A stretch of DNA of 64,000 nt from Farysia itapuensis (taxonomy: Eukaryota > Basidiomycota > Ustilaginomycetes > Ustilaginales > Ustilaginaceae): the NCBI GenBank assembly GCA_023212645.1, contig JALBYC010000014.1, positions 186,001-250,000 of the forward strand, written 5' to 3'. Below are positions 19,598 through 31,067 of this stretch, in pieces. How positions within the stretch are numbered: the first letter of the stretch is position 1; every line of letters begins with the position of its first letter. Made by a program: the position numbers and the translations under genes. The notes below the pieces were generated by a model. That model was given only the letters and a program-made list of their open reading frames with translations. It had not been told where the DNA came from and did not search any database.

Positions 19598-20722
19598 ATG
19601 CCATCAGCCAAACAGCACACGGAGCATGCCCTTCGAGGTCGTTCACCCTGGCCAGTTGCTTCAAGCCGTGGCAGAAGCGAGGCTAGTTCCCCAAGCGAAC
19701 AGACTGCAGCCCAAGTAAGATCGAGTAAGCGCAAGAAGCGGTCCGATCTATCTCCCTCTTCCAAGGCGACTCACAGCATCATCGAGAGAGAAAGGCGCGA
19801 AGCTATGAACGAGAAGTTTGCTGAGCTTGCTGCTCAGGTCCCAGAATTGGTCGAGGCAATTGCGTCGGGCAAGCGACCGACCAAAGGCGAGATTGTCAAA
19901 GCCAGTATCGCACGGCACCAGGCTCAGGATAGACTCATTCAGGAACTGCAGCTCGAACTACAAGCCTTGAGGACCAGCAACAATCTGCAAGGCATTACTG
20001 CTCAGCAGGGCTTGGCCGCATCTATGCCAGCGATCACAGTCGACGTGTCTCAGCAGCAGCAACAAGAGCAAGAGCAAGCCTATACCATGACGTACCAGAT
20101 CCAGCCTTCTCGCCCACTCCTACAGACCTCGGAAGAAGGGAGCATCTGGCTTGGTCAGCTCCTTGGGAAATCCAGCGACGAGCTCGACAGAAGCCCAAGC
20201 TTTCAGCCGACCTACCTTTCTGCCGCTTCGGTCGCAGACATCTCGCCTTTCAAGTCGTCGTCATTCATGTCGTGTTGGAGCTATCCTACGCTTGAATCAT
20301 ACTCCTTTGACCTTGGTCCTGCCTTGCTGGAAAAATCCAGGATCACCGAAAGCTCACTCGACCAGCTGTCTCGCTGTAGCTCTATATCTACTTTCCCCTC
20401 GCCTGCATTCACTTCATCTGATACGGACTCTGCCTCCAGTTCCGACCTGCTCGATCCAGCTCTTGAAGACCCCACTTTTCTGGCAGAAAACCTGACGGAT
20501 CATTTGGCGTTCGAGCCCTTTGTCCTCACCGATGACGCCGTCGAGGAGACGCCGCTGTCGGCTCTGCTCGACTTGCCTTCAACAGATCCAGTTGAACAAA
20601 ACAGCTCATCGGCAGACAAAGATAGCACCACATCGATTTCCAGCCTGTCGCACTACCCCGCAAAAGAAGATCGGTCTCCCACGGCAACGACTCCTGACTC
20701 ACCTCACGCAACAGCGACATAA
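19598..20722 (+). CDS. bHLH transcription factor
   Basis: Single exon, 374 residues from the ATG at 19598, the first ATG in a frame that is open further upstream. Residues about 55-125 form a basic helix-loop-helix: the basic region HSIIERERREAMNEKF has the His-Glu-Arg spacing (H, E at +4, R at +8) known to recognise E-boxes of the CACGTG class. Helix 1 is FAELAAQVPEL, followed by a loop with GKRPTKGEIV and helix 2 extending into a coiled coil (RLIQELQLELQALR). The rest is Ser/Thr/Gln-rich with acidic patches, consistent with an activation region. No specific pathway can be named. Confidence 0.88.
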   Translation: MPSAKQHTEHALRGRSPWPVASSRGRSEASSPSEQTAAQVRSSKRKKRSDLSPSSKATHSIIERERREAMNEKFAELAAQVPELVEAIASGKRPTKGEIVKASIARHQAQDRLIQELQLELQALRTSNNLQGITAQQGLAASMPAITVDVSQQQQQEQEQAYTMTYQIQPSRPLLQTSEEGSIWLGQLLGKSSDELDRSPSFQPTYLSAASVADISPFKSSSFMSCWSYPTLESYSFDLGPALLEKSRITESSLDQLSRCSSISTFPSPAFTSSDTDSASSSDLLDPALEDPTFLAENLTDHLAFEPFVLTDDAVEETPLSALLDLPSTDPVEQNSSSADKDSTTSISSLSHYPAKEDRSPTATTPDSPHATAT

Positions 20723-20872
20723 TGTACTCCCTCATCACACAAAGTATCAATCCTGTAACTGTAGATATAATCGTACATTCTCACGCCAGCCAGTGTCTAA
20801 TCAATCACCTGTGTCACAAAGAAGAATGGCGAAGAAAAGACGTTTGCACAGATGGACTTCATGCGAAGACGG

Positions 20873-23174
20873 CTATTCAGCCTCGTCTACAAAGATCTCC
20901 CTGTACTTGTCCAAGATGGTCTCGACTGCTCTGCACTGGAAGCTCATATCGTGCAACTGGTTGCCACCGTTTTGCACGTGAGCTGCGTCTGGCTCGTATC
21001 CAGCCGGTGGTGGCGACAACAGCGTTGGGCCAAATACAATCGCAAGGTTGGAGCCTGACATTTGATTTACGTGTTCCAGACTCTTGACTTTGTCCAGGTG
21101 GGCCATGAGGTGTTTGAGAGTGGCGTAGTTGGCATCGGGCAACTCATTGACTGTTTCGTGCAGTCGAATGTGCCGTAAACGCTCGTTGTCGATTTTGGCG
21201 GCTTCGATAAAGTTGGCATAAAGCTCGTGCGTCAGTAGTGGCTCCGGTAACTCCCTAAACCAGAGTTTGAGGCAACCCGCGACAATGTTGATGTCTTGAA
21301 TGGCTTCATCGTTCATCAGGTCCACGCTGGACCAGTCTGCGTCAAATTTGGCTTTCAATCTCTGCACTTTCGATGTCGTGCCAGACAGTCGATAGATGCC
21401 CATATTCTCGATGCCGATCTGTTCGATTGCTTCTGCACAAATTTCGAGGATTGGTGGAATGCCAACGTTGTCTCTGGACATTTGCTCAGCGAGATCAACA
21501 CCAAAGATAGGTCGGTCTGATGCGGTGGGTTGAGAGTGAGTTGCTTTACTCGCACCACCGCTGGCGGACGCTGGCAAAAAGCCCTCTTCGTATGGACCTT
21601 CTCGTCGTGGACCCTTGTAGTCGCGTCCATGGGCAACTTGATAGTTGGACATGTACTGACTAAAGTCGGCTCGGTTGTCGATGCCTTCCACTGCGCCTTT
21701 GAGTCCCATGCCCGAGGGCAAATCAGTGCCAACAGGGGAAATCGTCATACCATCGTTGAGCGTCGTGCTTTCGTACAGGAAAGCATACCTTGCTAGATGA
21801 TATTGAGTGCTGTTGTCGATCTCTTCGGCGTTTTCCTTGAGTGTGCGCAAGATACGCGGAAGTTGCAGGTTAAAGTACTCCTGACGTATACCCTGTGTAC
21901 TTAAAACTTCTCGACGGAAGGCGTCACTGGCAGCACTTGTGCGTGAGCGAATGTCTTCTTCCTGCTTGAGAATTTGCTGCGGATTCTTGTTTTTAAATAG
22001 TAGCCCGCCTTTGCCGATAGCTTTGCCTAAAGTACGTTTGCCTCCTCCTGGAGCCGATTGCATCTCGCCAGCTTTCGTCGACTCGCCCGATTTGAGCAGC
22101 AAGAGACGCTCGAGATCCTCGGCCGCAGTGTCAAACCTTGCTCGAGCCTTTTCAACGCCACCTTCTGCATCTTGAAGATTCTTCTCCAGGCGGGAGCCCG
22201 TTTCGCGAGCCTGCTTACGCGTCTTGTCGACCTCTTTCGCCATATTGGAGAGCTCCTCACTCATCTCGTTGAGCTTGCTGGCAAAGCGCATGCGGTTGTC
22301 AGCTAGTGTGTCGTGGGTCTTCATCATCGAGTGCCAGGACTTGACAAACGAGCCAGCTTTCGCATCGCTCAACGAGTATGTGTCGAGGGTCGACCTCGAG
22401 AGCTTGCTCATTGCCCGGGCATACTCTTCCTCGATGACGGCACGCTTCTTAAAGAAGGCCGACGCTTCGCGCGCCGAAATCATGCTCTGCTTTATTCTGT
22501 CATACAGCAGGGGCATGCCGCAATCAATGTCGCAAAGAGACCGCAGTACACCCTCGTCAAAGTTGGTGGGCACGATCTCGTCCATGACTGGCCCACTGGT
22601 CGATGCTGACAGTGGAGGGTCGTAACCCTTCGTGCTGGTATCGTGGAAGCTAGATGACGCTGCGAGCTGACCAGGCGCATTACTGAAGCGCTGCTTGAAG
22701 TTGGACTCGTGGGAGTTGGATCTGATGTACCCTCTTGCATCTTCATACGCCGCATGGTCTGCCAAGGTGGGTGTGGTGATGGACGAGCCTGTGGCCGTAG
22801 ATCCACCGTTGTACCGTGTGCCGGATCTTGTGTCGGGATACTCATCGCTGTGCATGTTGGCAGCATTGGCGTGCATGTGAGACGAAAAGTCCTGATCGTG
22901 AGGGGCTACAAGTTGCGATCGACAGTCAGTGTCGTGTGCATATGGCAACTCAGACGTAGACGAAGCACTTACCTGAGGACGAGAGATCTGAGAGTGCGTC
23001 ATTATTGTGGTGCGCCTGAGCCTCATTCGACATATCAGATTGATATCCCGGCGAAGTACCGAATCGAGTGGCGCCTAATGGGTTGGGGCTGCGAGCGTTG
23101 CTCTCTTCTGCCGGGGTGCCGCCCAGCCAGACCCCCTCATGCGGACTTGATGCATGATATGCGCTAGATCTCAT
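20873..23174 (-). CDS. F-BAR and RhoGAP domain protein (Rgd1/Rga7-like)
   Basis: Two exons, 23174-22973 and 22905-20873 (67-nt intron, GTAAGT...TTGTAG; phase joins G|CC), 744 residues. Domains: disordered N-terminus; F-BAR about residues 174-440, starting near TNFDEGVLRSLCDIDCGMP with a long coiled coil; and RhoGAP about 536-735, starting FGVDLAEQM with the arginine finger in GIYRLSG and the GCLKLWFRELPEPLL helix. This order is that of yeast Rgd1 and fission yeast Rga7/8/9, which bind curved membrane at tips and septa and switch off Rho3/Rho4/Rho2-type GTPases. The target GTPase here is not readable. Confidence 0.92.
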
Positions 23175-23673
23175 CTTGCAATAAGCTTTCTAGCCGTAAT
23201 ATGAGCAAGGACAACTCAGACAGGATGATTTCCGGCGCGCGCCGTATCGCGCTCGTAGTCGAGACCAAGTCTGGTTGCCCTTGCCAAGAGACTATGCGGG
23301 GAAGACGTCCAAGCAATGAACCAGATTGATGAGACAAGATTCCAGCAGCAGACGCGCTTTTCCCGAGCGACACTGGCTTCTTGGACTCTGTCAACGCAGT
23401 AAAATCTGCGCTGAGATGCTGAGCGGCAGTAAATGACGAACAAGGAGGCCTTTGTGGTTGGACGGTGTTGGTGTTGACGACTGACAAGATGGATGGCCAT
23501 CACGCATTGGCCATACTACCAACACCGTTGCTTATGTAAGCGGCGAAATACCCTCCCGCGTTCTCCTACCTGAATTCAATTCACAGTTAGGGTGCACACA
23601 ACCAGAGCTTCTTGATACATGGACCGTATGATAAAACAAACGAAGATACTCTAAAGATGTAGGCGCTGCTCGG
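23175..23673. other. Intergenic, no gene seen
   Basis: 499 bp between the RhoGAP start and the PAK stop on the same strand. Open frames here are short and unlike known proteins. It should hold the RhoGAP promoter and the PAK 3' UTR. Confidence 0.4.
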
Positions 23674-26181
23674 TTACGTCTTGCGAGCGACTTGCTCGCG
23701 TGCTGCTTTGATCAACGGAGTGAGTGTGCGCAGGCTTTCGGGTCGTTTGAGGAAGGGATGGGCCAGAGTGCCTGCAGCGTCAGGTCTGCGTTCCGAATCA
23801 ACGTCCAGCGTTGTCCTTAAAAAGTCCTTGAAAGTGCCTGATAGATTCTCGGGGTTGTTGATTTTGGGCGTGCCGTTGGTGGCGATCAGGTAGAGCGCCC
23901 GAAGTGGATTCTCGTTGAGGTACGGTGGCTCGCCTTCGACCATTTCGATGCACATGATGCCTAGACTCCAGATATCAACCTTGGGTCCATATTCTTTGCG
24001 CGTCACAACTTCGGGCGCCATCCAGTAGGGGGTTCCCACCATGGTCGTACGCTTAGCGTGCGCTTCGCCCATCTGCGCACAGAATCCAAAGTCGGTCAGC
24101 TTGATGTCACCCTGCATGCTGAGTAGCACATTGTCCGACTTGATGTCCCGGTGGATGACGCCGTGTTCATGTAAGTGGCGCAGGCCCTCGAGAACCTCTC
24201 GACTGACGGCGGCGATTTGGCCCTCTGTCATGATGTTACACGTCACCACGTCCGTAAGGCTACCTCCCTCCATATACTCCATCACCACCCATAGATCACC
24301 TTTGAAGAGGAAAGAGTCGATATAGTTGACAATGTTCTTGTGCCGCGACTCTTTCATGACCAGAATCTCGTTAATGATGAGGTCTTTCTTGGGTTGTTGC
24401 TCCAGATTCATTTGCTTGATAGCGACAGACACGTTAGTGCCCACCTGGTAGGCCGTGAACACGCCACCAGATGCGCCCTGACCAATCTTTTGCAGATTCC
24501 GATAGAGCTTTGTCGGGTCAGCGTCAGTACAGATTGCTTGCAGCTTGGCGATCACGTCAGCATCTTTGATCGTGTTCTTCTTAGTCTCTCGTCGTCGTGG
24601 GACTGCGCCGGGCGATTTGCCATTCTTTGACGCTGAAGCAGCCAGTGCAGTGCTGACCGCCACGCCGCCGGTTGTGATCGGCGGGATGACGTTCGCGTTA
24701 GCAGTAGTACCTGCGGCTGATGCAGACTTCACCATGGCGGTAGAAGGTGCATGTTTGCTGGTGGCACTGGGCGGGGGCGCTGGACGAGATGGCTTGAGAA
24801 CTGCGTCTTGCGTGCTTGGGGGCGCTGGAGCTGGGCGTATGTCGGATGGGCTCCTCTCGTGGGTTGCTTTCTTGCCTTTGAGAGAGCCCGGAGGCGTCGG
24901 AGCGACACGCGGCTTTTCATACAGTGTGGGAGACTTGGTCTTTGGGACGTCTTCACTACCCTGATCCAGTTGTGGTGTGTCAGGAGCGTTGGTGCCTGTG
25001 GCCCCACCCATCTTCTTCCATACTTCAGTATCGCTGTCGTTCTTTGTGACATCCTGATAGAAAGCTACAACATCGAGGACAGCTTGAGGGTTCGCTTTCT
25101 GGTCCTGCCGTGAGATGCCGGACTCTTGCAAAAGCTGCTGCCACTCCTTGGGCAGGCCAGTGAACTCGCCAGTATCCGAGTTGAAACCGACGTGCGTCAA
25201 GTGCACAGGATCGTAGGGCGTCGAGATCTCAATCTTTTTCTGAGCAGAAAAGACATCGCTCATAGAGTTCACGAATCCGCCAAAGACACTTTTGAAGGTA
25301 TTGCGGCTGCCGGGAACACCACCGCCGTCGCGACTTCGTTCTCTCTCGCGGTTGCTACCATGAACGATTTGACTTTGAGTCGTGGTAGGGCCGGCAGATT
25401 CGGCAAAGGGTCGTTCTTCGAGCGTGGGAGAGGAGTGGTTGAGAGTAGGCGAGCCCGTAAATTTGTGATGCTGCGGACCGATGCTGGAGTGTGAGCGTTG
25501 TGCCATGACTGGGGCGACGTGTTGTGATGGCTGTCCCGCAGGGAAGGCCGGATAGCCATCTACATCTGAGGTGTTGGAGCGGACAGGACGCGCCGGAGCA
25601 TTTGCGGAAGAGGTATTGGGAACGGGAGCTGGATACCAGGGAGAGGCCGAGTGACTCCTGAGGACAGGCGACGAGGTGCCTTTGGAGGAAGAATAATTAG
25701 ACATGCTGAACGGAAGACCTGCCTGGGCCGGCAGTCCAGACTTGAGAGCGCTGGAGCCGGACACATTTGCAGATGCTTGTGGCCGGTAAGAGGAGGCCAC
25801 GTAGGACGATGGCTGTGAGGAGGCAGTAGTCCCATTGCTAAAAGTAGAGGGAGACTGTGCCGATGGAGACGCCTTCATCGTCGGGGCTCGGGACGGGCCG
25901 GGGAGGACAGCACTGCTCCCGGGCGTGCTAGAAGCAGTACCAGGGGGCGCGGGTGCACTTCTCTGAGGCACGAGGTCGAGCTCGCCAAAGTCGAACGCAG
26001 TGGACAAGCCAGTGAACGCGCCATCACCCTTGCCGATTCCGTCTATGCCTTGCAAATAGTTGTGCGTGACTTCTCCCACGGAAGTGTTGGGGGACGTAGT
26101 CGCGTCTGTGGTGGGTAGGATCTGTGCACCCTGAAAGTCGTGTGGATGCTTGATCTCTGAGCGTTTGGGTGATGTATGCAT
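23674..26181 (-). CDS. p21-activated kinase (Ste20/PAK)
   Basis: Single exon, 835 residues from the ATG at 26181 (further upstream the frame has no ATG). A CRIB/PBD that binds Cdc42/Rac-GTP starts near residue 315 (ISTPYDPVHLTHVGFN). A Pro/Ser-rich linker follows. The protein kinase domain runs from about 555 to 810: IGQGASGGVF (P-loop), AIKQM (Lys), HRDIKSDN (catalytic loop), DFGFCAQ, and the PAK-type activation segment RTTMVGTPYWMAPEV. There is no N-terminal PH domain, so it is closer to Ste20/Shk1 (Smu1 in Ustilago) than to Cla4, although a PH-less Cla4 cannot be excluded. Roles of this class are polarity, mating MAPK signalling and cytokinesis. Confidence 0.92.
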   Translation of the reverse strand: MHTSPKRSEIKHPHDFQGAQILPTTDATTSPNTSVGEVTHNYLQGIDGIGKGDGAFTGLSTAFDFGELDLVPQRSAPAPPGTASSTPGSSAVLPGPSRAPTMKASPSAQSPSTFSNGTTASSQPSSYVASSYRPQASANVSGSSALKSGLPAQAGLPFSMSNYSSSKGTSSPVLRSHSASPWYPAPVPNTSSANAPARPVRSNTSDVDGYPAFPAGQPSQHVAPVMAQRSHSSIGPQHHKFTGSPTLNHSSPTLEERPFAESAGPTTTQSQIVHGSNRERERSRDGGGVPGSRNTFKSVFGGFVNSMSDVFSAQKKIEISTPYDPVHLTHVGFNSDTGEFTGLPKEWQQLLQESGISRQDQKANPQAVLDVVAFYQDVTKNDSDTEVWKKMGGATGTNAPDTPQLDQGSEDVPKTKSPTLYEKPRVAPTPPGSLKGKKATHERSPSDIRPAPAPPSTQDAVLKPSRPAPPPSATSKHAPSTAMVKSASAAGTTANANVIPPITTGGVAVSTALAASASKNGKSPGAVPRRRETKKNTIKDADVIAKLQAICTDADPTKLYRNLQKIGQGASGGVFTAYQVGTNVSVAIKQMNLEQQPKKDLIINEILVMKESRHKNIVNYIDSFLFKGDLWVVMEYMEGGSLTDVVTCNIMTEGQIAAVSREVLEGLRHLHEHGVIHRDIKSDNVLLSMQGDIKLTDFGFCAQMGEAHAKRTTMVGTPYWMAPEVVTRKEYGPKVDIWSLGIMCIEMVEGEPPYLNENPLRALYLIATNGTPKINNPENLSGTFKDFLRTTLDVDSERRPDAAGTLAHPFLKRPESLRTLTPLIKAAREQVARKT

Positions 26182-26511
26182 CTTGAGAGGGACGCGTGCA
26201 GGTGGGAGGATGGATGGTTGGAGTGTCTGTGCTAGCTGTTGCACTCGCTGTATTGCATCGAGTGGGAATGCGTGTGTCTCTGTGTGTGTATGTGTCTGTC
26301 TGTGTGCGACCCTTTCAATTTCGCGCGTCTTTTTTTCTTGCCCGAGTCGGAGCTACAAACTCTAACATTGTCTCACTCGGACATGGCTCGGACCCACCGG
26401 ATTATGTAAAGCTCAGGTCAGCATCAATTTTGCGAGTCATTCTGGCTTCTCAAAAGGAGTCATTCGCATTGCTCTGGCCTTCTTGGACTTTGAGCTTCTT
26501 CTCATTTCACC
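26182..26511. promoter_or_regulatory. Divergent promoter of PAK and TRP5 with two Gcn4-type sites and a GT repeat
   Basis: 330 bp. ATGACTC (minus strand; GAGTCAT on plus) occurs at 26434-26440 and 26457-26463, 49-78 bp before the TRP5 ATG. This is the core site of Gcn4/Cpc1, the general amino-acid control activator. A GT/TC-rich microsatellite spans about 26272-26307, in the PAK leader. Confidence 0.55.
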
Positions 26512-28665
26512 ATGACTGATCAGATCAAAGCCACGTTTGCGGCAAAGGCAGAGAAGAACGAGGCGGTCTTCGTGAGCTTCATCACTGCTGGCTTTCCCAC
26601 CAAGCATGACACTGTCGATATCTTGCTCGGCCTCGAACAAGGTGGCGCCGACGTCATCGAGCTCGGTGTGCCCTTCTCAGATCCACAGGCCGATGGTCCT
26701 GCGATTCAGGAGAGCAACCAAGTTGCACTCGAACAAGGTGTCGGCTACACTGAATGTCTAGACTACATCCGACAAGCAAGAGCCAAGGGTCTCAAGACCC
26801 CCGTGCTGCTCATGGGCTACTACAACCCCACACTTGCCTACGGTGAGGAGAAGGCAGTCAAGGATGCAAAGGCAGCCGGTGCCAATGGCTTCATCGTTGT
26901 GGACCTGCCACCCGAGGAAGCTGTAGAATTCCGCTCGTACTGCACCAGCTACGGCCTCTCTTACGTACCTCTCATTGCTCCCTCCACTTCTGTATCCCGA
27001 ATCAAGCATCTCGCCTCGCTCGCAGACTCCTTCATCTACGTCGTCTCCAAGATGGGTACCACTGGTGCTACTACGCAGGTCTCGACGTCTTTGCCCCAAC
27101 TCATCGCAAAAATCCGCGACATTACCAGCATTCCGCTTGCAGTCGGTTTTGGTGTTTCGACCCGCGAGCACTTTGTCGAGGTCGGAGAACATGCTGATGG
27201 TGTCGTCATTGGCAGTAAGCTCGTCGCCAAGATCAAAGACGCACCTGCCAACACATCCGCACGAGTCGAGGCTGCACGCTCTTACTGTGCTGAGATTACT
27301 GGCAAGGCCGAAGGCGGAATTCGACGAAAGCAACCATTGAATATCAAGGCAGTCGTCAACCAGCCCGACTCTGTACCGGTTCCCAAGGTCGATGCCGTCG
27401 TCAACGGTGACTCTGCACCTCTGCCGGGGTTCGATACAATTGTCGATGCTGAGGGTAAGGTGCGCCCACCCCGCTTCGGCAAGTTTGGCGGTCAATATAT
27501 TCCCGAGGCGCTCTTTGATGCGCACGTCGAGCTGGAGAAAGCCTACCTCGATGCGCTCTCGGACTCTGAGTTTTGGAAAGAGTTTGAGAGCTACTACGAG
27601 TACATTGGCCGACCCAGCGAACTCTACCTTGCTGAGCGCATGACTGAGGCTGCTGGGGGAGCACGCATCTGGTTCAAGCGTGAAGACCTCAACCACACTG
27701 GCTCGCACAAGATTAACAACGCTATCGGACAGATCTTGTTGGCCAAGAGGTTGGGCAAGACGCGCATTATTGCCGAGACTGGCGCTGGTCAACACGGTGT
27801 GGCCACAGCTACGGCTTGTGCCAAATTTGGCCTTGAATGTGTCATTTACATGGGCGCAGAAGACGTGCGACGACAATCGCTCAATGCGTTCCGCATCAAG
27901 ATGCTCGGCGCCAAGGTTGTTGCTGTCGAGAGTGGAAGCAAGACGCTGAAGGATGCCATCAACGAGGCCAACCGAGACTGGGTCACGAATCTGCACAACA
28001 CCCACTACATTGTAGGATCTGCCATTGGCCCGCATCCATTCCCTTCCATCGTCCGAGACTTCCAGTCTATCATTGGCAAGGAGGTCAAGCAGCAGCTCCA
28101 CGAAAAGAGAGGCAAGCTTCCTGATGCCGTCGTCGCCTGTGTCGGTGGCGGCTCGAACGCTATTGGTATCTTCCATCCTTTTATCCAGGACAAGAGCGTA
28201 CGTCTCATCGGCGTCGAGGCCGGCGGTGATGGTATTGAGACGCAACGACACTCGGCCACGTTGACCAAGGGCACCCCGGGAGTGCTCCACGGCGTGCGCA
28301 CCTATCTACTTCAGAACGAGTTTGGACAAATCACCGAGACACATTCAATCAGTGCTGGACTCGATTACCCAGGTGTGGGCCCCGAGCACGCCCATCTCAA
28401 GGACAGTGGGCGAGCCGAGTACACGGTCGCAACTGACGAAGAAGCTTTGCGTGGATTCAAATGGTGCACTGAGCTCGAGGGAATCATCCCAGCGCTCGAG
28501 ACGTCGCATGCGCTGTGGGCAGCTTACCATCTGGCCAAAACCATGAAGTCAGATGAGGACATCGTTGTCAGTCTCAGTGGACGAGGTGATAAGGATGTCG
28601 AGCAGATTGCCAATGCTATTGCTAATGGCGGATGGGGAGAGCGCCTTGGCTGGAACATCGCGTAG
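26512..28665 (+). CDS. TRP5: Bifunctional tryptophan synthase
   Basis: Intronless, 717 residues, ATG at 26512. The alpha domain (about 1-265) has [17 protein letters not shown], containing the catalytic Glu and Asp, and releases indole from indole-3-glycerol phosphate. A linker of about 40 residues precedes the beta domain (about 315-717), whose GSHKINNA carries the pyridoxal-phosphate lysine; GGGSNAIG (phosphate loop) and the substrate motif [12 protein letters not shown] are present. The fused alpha-beta order is that of fungal Trp5. It catalyses the last two steps of tryptophan synthesis in the cytosol. All catalytic residues looked for are present. A long antisense open frame over the beta half is a shadow. 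Confidence 0.97.
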   Translation: MTDQIKATFAAKAEKNEAVFVSFITAGFPTKHDTVDILLGLEQGGADVIELGVPFSDPQADGPAIQESNQVALEQGVGYTECLDYIRQARAKGLKTPVLLMGYYNPTLAYGEEKAVKDAKAAGANGFIVVDLPPEEAVEFRSYCTSYGLSYVPLIAPSTSVSRIKHLASLADSFIYVVSKMGTTGATTQVSTSLPQLIAKIRDITSIPLAVGFGVSTREHFVEVGEHADGVVIGSKLVAKIKDAPANTSARVEAARSYCAEITGKAEGGIRRKQPLNIKAVVNQPDSVPVPKVDAVVNGDSAPLPGFDTIVDAEGKVRPPRFGKFGGQYIPEALFDAHVELEKAYLDALSDSEFWKEFESYYEYIGRPSELYLAERMTEAAGGARIWFKREDLNHTGSHKINNAIGQILLAKRLGKTRIIAETGAGQHGVATATACAKFGLECVIYMGAEDVRRQSLNAFRIKMLGAKVVAVESGSKTLKDAINEANRDWVTNLHNTHYIVGSAIGPHPFPSIVRDFQSIIGKEVKQQLHEKRGKLPDAVVACVGGGSNAIGIFHPFIQDKSVRLIGVEAGGDGIETQRHSATLTKGTPGVLHGVRTYLLQNEFGQITETHSISAGLDYPGVGPEHAHLKDSGRAEYTVATDEEALRGFKWCTELEGIIPALETSHALWAAYHLAKTMKSDEDIVVSLSGRGDKDVEQIANAIANGGWGERLGWNIA

Positions 28666-29029
28666 AGCCCATGTCTTCCCTATCGCTCCCGTATGAGTTA
28701 TCTTTTCTCCCAACAAGCACAATTGCAAACTCAGTCTGTTCGTCACTAGCAGCGTACTTGAAACAACTGGCACATCACTTCTTGTCTGTGTGTGTGTGTA
28801 GCTCGCCCCTTGTTTGAGTTATTTACCGGATGCCAGTGGCATGCACACTCACACTATTTTCCTTTCATACGTTCGTGCCAGAAGGCGATCGTTGTCCATT
28901 AACGCGTTGTCAAACGGAATTTCGCGTGTGGAAATAACGAAGTGATACAGCCGAACCAACACTTCTCCACCAACACAATCCCCGGGCTCAGCTTTGTCTC
29001 GCTCTCAAAGGCCGGCTGCTGGCTGTACC
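28666..29029. promoter_or_regulatory. rad9 upstream region with MCB and E2F/SCB-like motifs
   Basis: 364 bp. A (TG)n run occupies about 28784-28799 near the TRP5 3' end. ACGCGT (MluI cell-cycle box) lies at 28902-28907 and TTTCGCG (E2F/SCB-like) at 28920-28926, 104-128 bp before the rad9 ATG. Such motifs drive G1/S transcription through MBF/SBF in yeasts. Confidence 0.5.
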
Positions 29030-30575
29030 ATGAATCTGCTGATATCGGCGAGCGATCTCAAAAGTAAGTTCGGCCGCTACGTGCGCGACTCTCAGACATC
29101 GTTGCCAATACTCGGCATCAGCATTTTATAGTGCTTTACAGTGTCTAGGTCGCTTTTCCGACACTTTCTGGTTGCAATGCACTCCTCGATCCAATGGGCA
29201 AGCACAGGTACGTGCCTGATAGAGTACATGTGAAACCCAGAATACTGATGTGCAACTGCTTGACTCAGATATGCTTGTCTGCCATCAACCCGACCAACTC
29301 GGCGTTCTGCAAGTTTACATTTGATCCAGACTTCTTTCTCAGCATCACAACACGGTCTGCATCGCAGACCGAGTGCCAAATACAGCTCAAGGTAAGTATC
29401 GGGGCTAGGAAAGGGGATGTGCACGCAACTGACTCGCTTTGCTCGATGTAAAGACGGTGCTTTCCATTCTGCGGGCAAGGGGTCGGAGTGTGGAACGATG
29501 CGAGCTAGAATTGATTGATGAGGGAGACGAGTGTCGCTTTTCCATCAAGCTGCATTGTCAGCATGGGATCCTCAAAGTTCACAGGCTCACGTACGAGCCA
29601 AGGAAAGCATTGTCACCGGTAGGTGACCCCAACGCGCCCAACATGTTCTCTATCAATGCACAGACGGCACAAGAATGGACAGAACATTTCTTGAGCAGCT
29701 CGAAAAATGGCGACATCACTTTTTACTGCACGACCGACTCTTGCACGGCTCGAAGCAAGGAAGAAGACATCGCAGAGGGAAAGGGCCAGATTCGCAAAGC
29801 AATTCACACCGAGGTCAAGATTGCCATGGAGAACTTTCGAGAATACAGAGTAATCAGCGAAAGCTTGCTCAGCTTTTCGCTCAAAGAGTTCAAAGCTACG
29901 GTAACGCTGGCTGAGACGCTGCAGGTCCCTCTCGAGATCAGGTTCAGCGATGGCGATGATCCGCTGTTCCTCTCCCTCAAGGTTGAGTCTGCAATAGCGG
30001 CCGAATTCGTGGTGGCCACTTCCAAGGGCGAAAGAATGTCTTCTCATCCCAGTATACCCGCATCGTCCCGGCCAAACAATGACCGTCCACCGACTCAAGC
30101 CATTGCCGTGAGTCGCTCGGGCACAGCACGCAAGAACAGCGACACATCAGCGCAGAAACGTCGACGAGACTCTCTCACACCAACACAAGACCACAGTCGT
30201 TTGCGAGCTAGTGAACAAGGCTTAAGTAGAAATTCCAACGGTACGCATGCAATACAACATTCGCCACCGGCAGTCGCCGACCGTGCTATGGGCGCTAGTG
30301 GCACAGACGACGACGAAACGGCTCCCCTCTTCTTTCCGGGTGCATCTCAGGCTTCGCAAGTGGACCTGCATCCTGTCCTCGATGACGGTGGTGACACATA
30401 CAATCCTTCCACAAACGCGGAACAAGTGCCACCCACTCCCCTATCCAAGGGCGGCGATCCACAGGAATTCGCCTCTGCAGCACTGGCCTCACAGACCACG
30501 GCAAGCCAAGCTTCAGATTCTGAGCTCAATTTGGAGCAGGCAGGCCCGCGCAAAAGGTTCCAACCCCTGTTCTGA
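29030..30575 (+). CDS. rad9: DNA-damage checkpoint clamp subunit Rad9
   Basis: Four exons: 29030-29063, 29122-29207, 29269-29391 and 29454-30575; 454 residues. The first acceptor was chosen as GCATCAG at 29121, because it gives SDLK-TFYSALQCLGRFSDTF in phase and the expected Rad9 N-terminus. The PCNA-like region covers about 1-270, with LSAINPTNSAFCKFTF, LSILRARGRSVERCEL and KLHCQHGILKVHRLTYE. The C-terminal ~180 residues are a disordered tail with SQ motifs (GASQASQVD) and a terminal KRFQPLF. Rad9 forms the 9-1-1 ring with Rad1 and Hus1, which loads at damaged DNA and activates ATR through the phosphorylated tail. The micro-exons make this gene easy to mis-annotate. Confidence 0.88.
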
Positions 30576-31067
30576 CTTGGCCGAGCAAAGCATAACCATG
30601 CAACTTTGTGCTCTCACGTCTGCAAATTTCAAATTGTGATAGGGAAAGTGTTAGAGTGTGCACGTACCATGAGCAAGTTGCAAGTTGCAACACGCGTTGG
30701 CTAAAAAAAGAGAGACTTGCCTGTCCCTCTGTCGCAGTGTTGGTCTGAAATCAATTTACGCTCACCCTCATCCAATTCAACTCTCCACCGGTCCACCCCC
30801 CTTCTTCTCCTCTTTGTTCCTCTCCCGCCTTGCAATCTTTTGCTTGTCTACGCCTTGGCCGCAAGCACGCTGCTTTGTCGTGCTACCGTGCTCGCCTCTC
30901 ACTGTCCCTGCCACAGCTATCACAAACGCTGACTTTGATGATTTCATCTCAAGACCATCCTTATCATCTTCGTGTTCGCTCACCACGTCTCTAGACGCTG
31001 AGGGTCTCGCTTTGGGACGTCCAAGCGCGTTCTACTGGCTGCGCAACACAGGCGCGCTCCACAAAGT
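30576..31067. promoter_or_regulatory. Upstream region of the DYRK kinase gene
   Basis: 492 bp. A tandem AGTTGCA pair occurs near 30674-30690, and an 11-codon upstream open frame starts at 30669. From about 30775 to 30900 the plus strand is strongly pyrimidine-rich, as in fungal leaders. No gene recognised. Confidence 0.4.

Noticed and set aside
23164..23503. Short minus-strand frames between PAK and RhoGAP, considered as upstream exons of the RhoGAP
   Set aside because: The RhoGAP already has a well-phased first exon with an ATG at 23174; no splice pair joining these frames was convincing.
26758..28290. 510-codon minus-strand open frame opposite TRP5
   Set aside because: It mirrors a strongly codon-biased real gene, has no family likeness, and TRP5 on the other strand is unmistakable.
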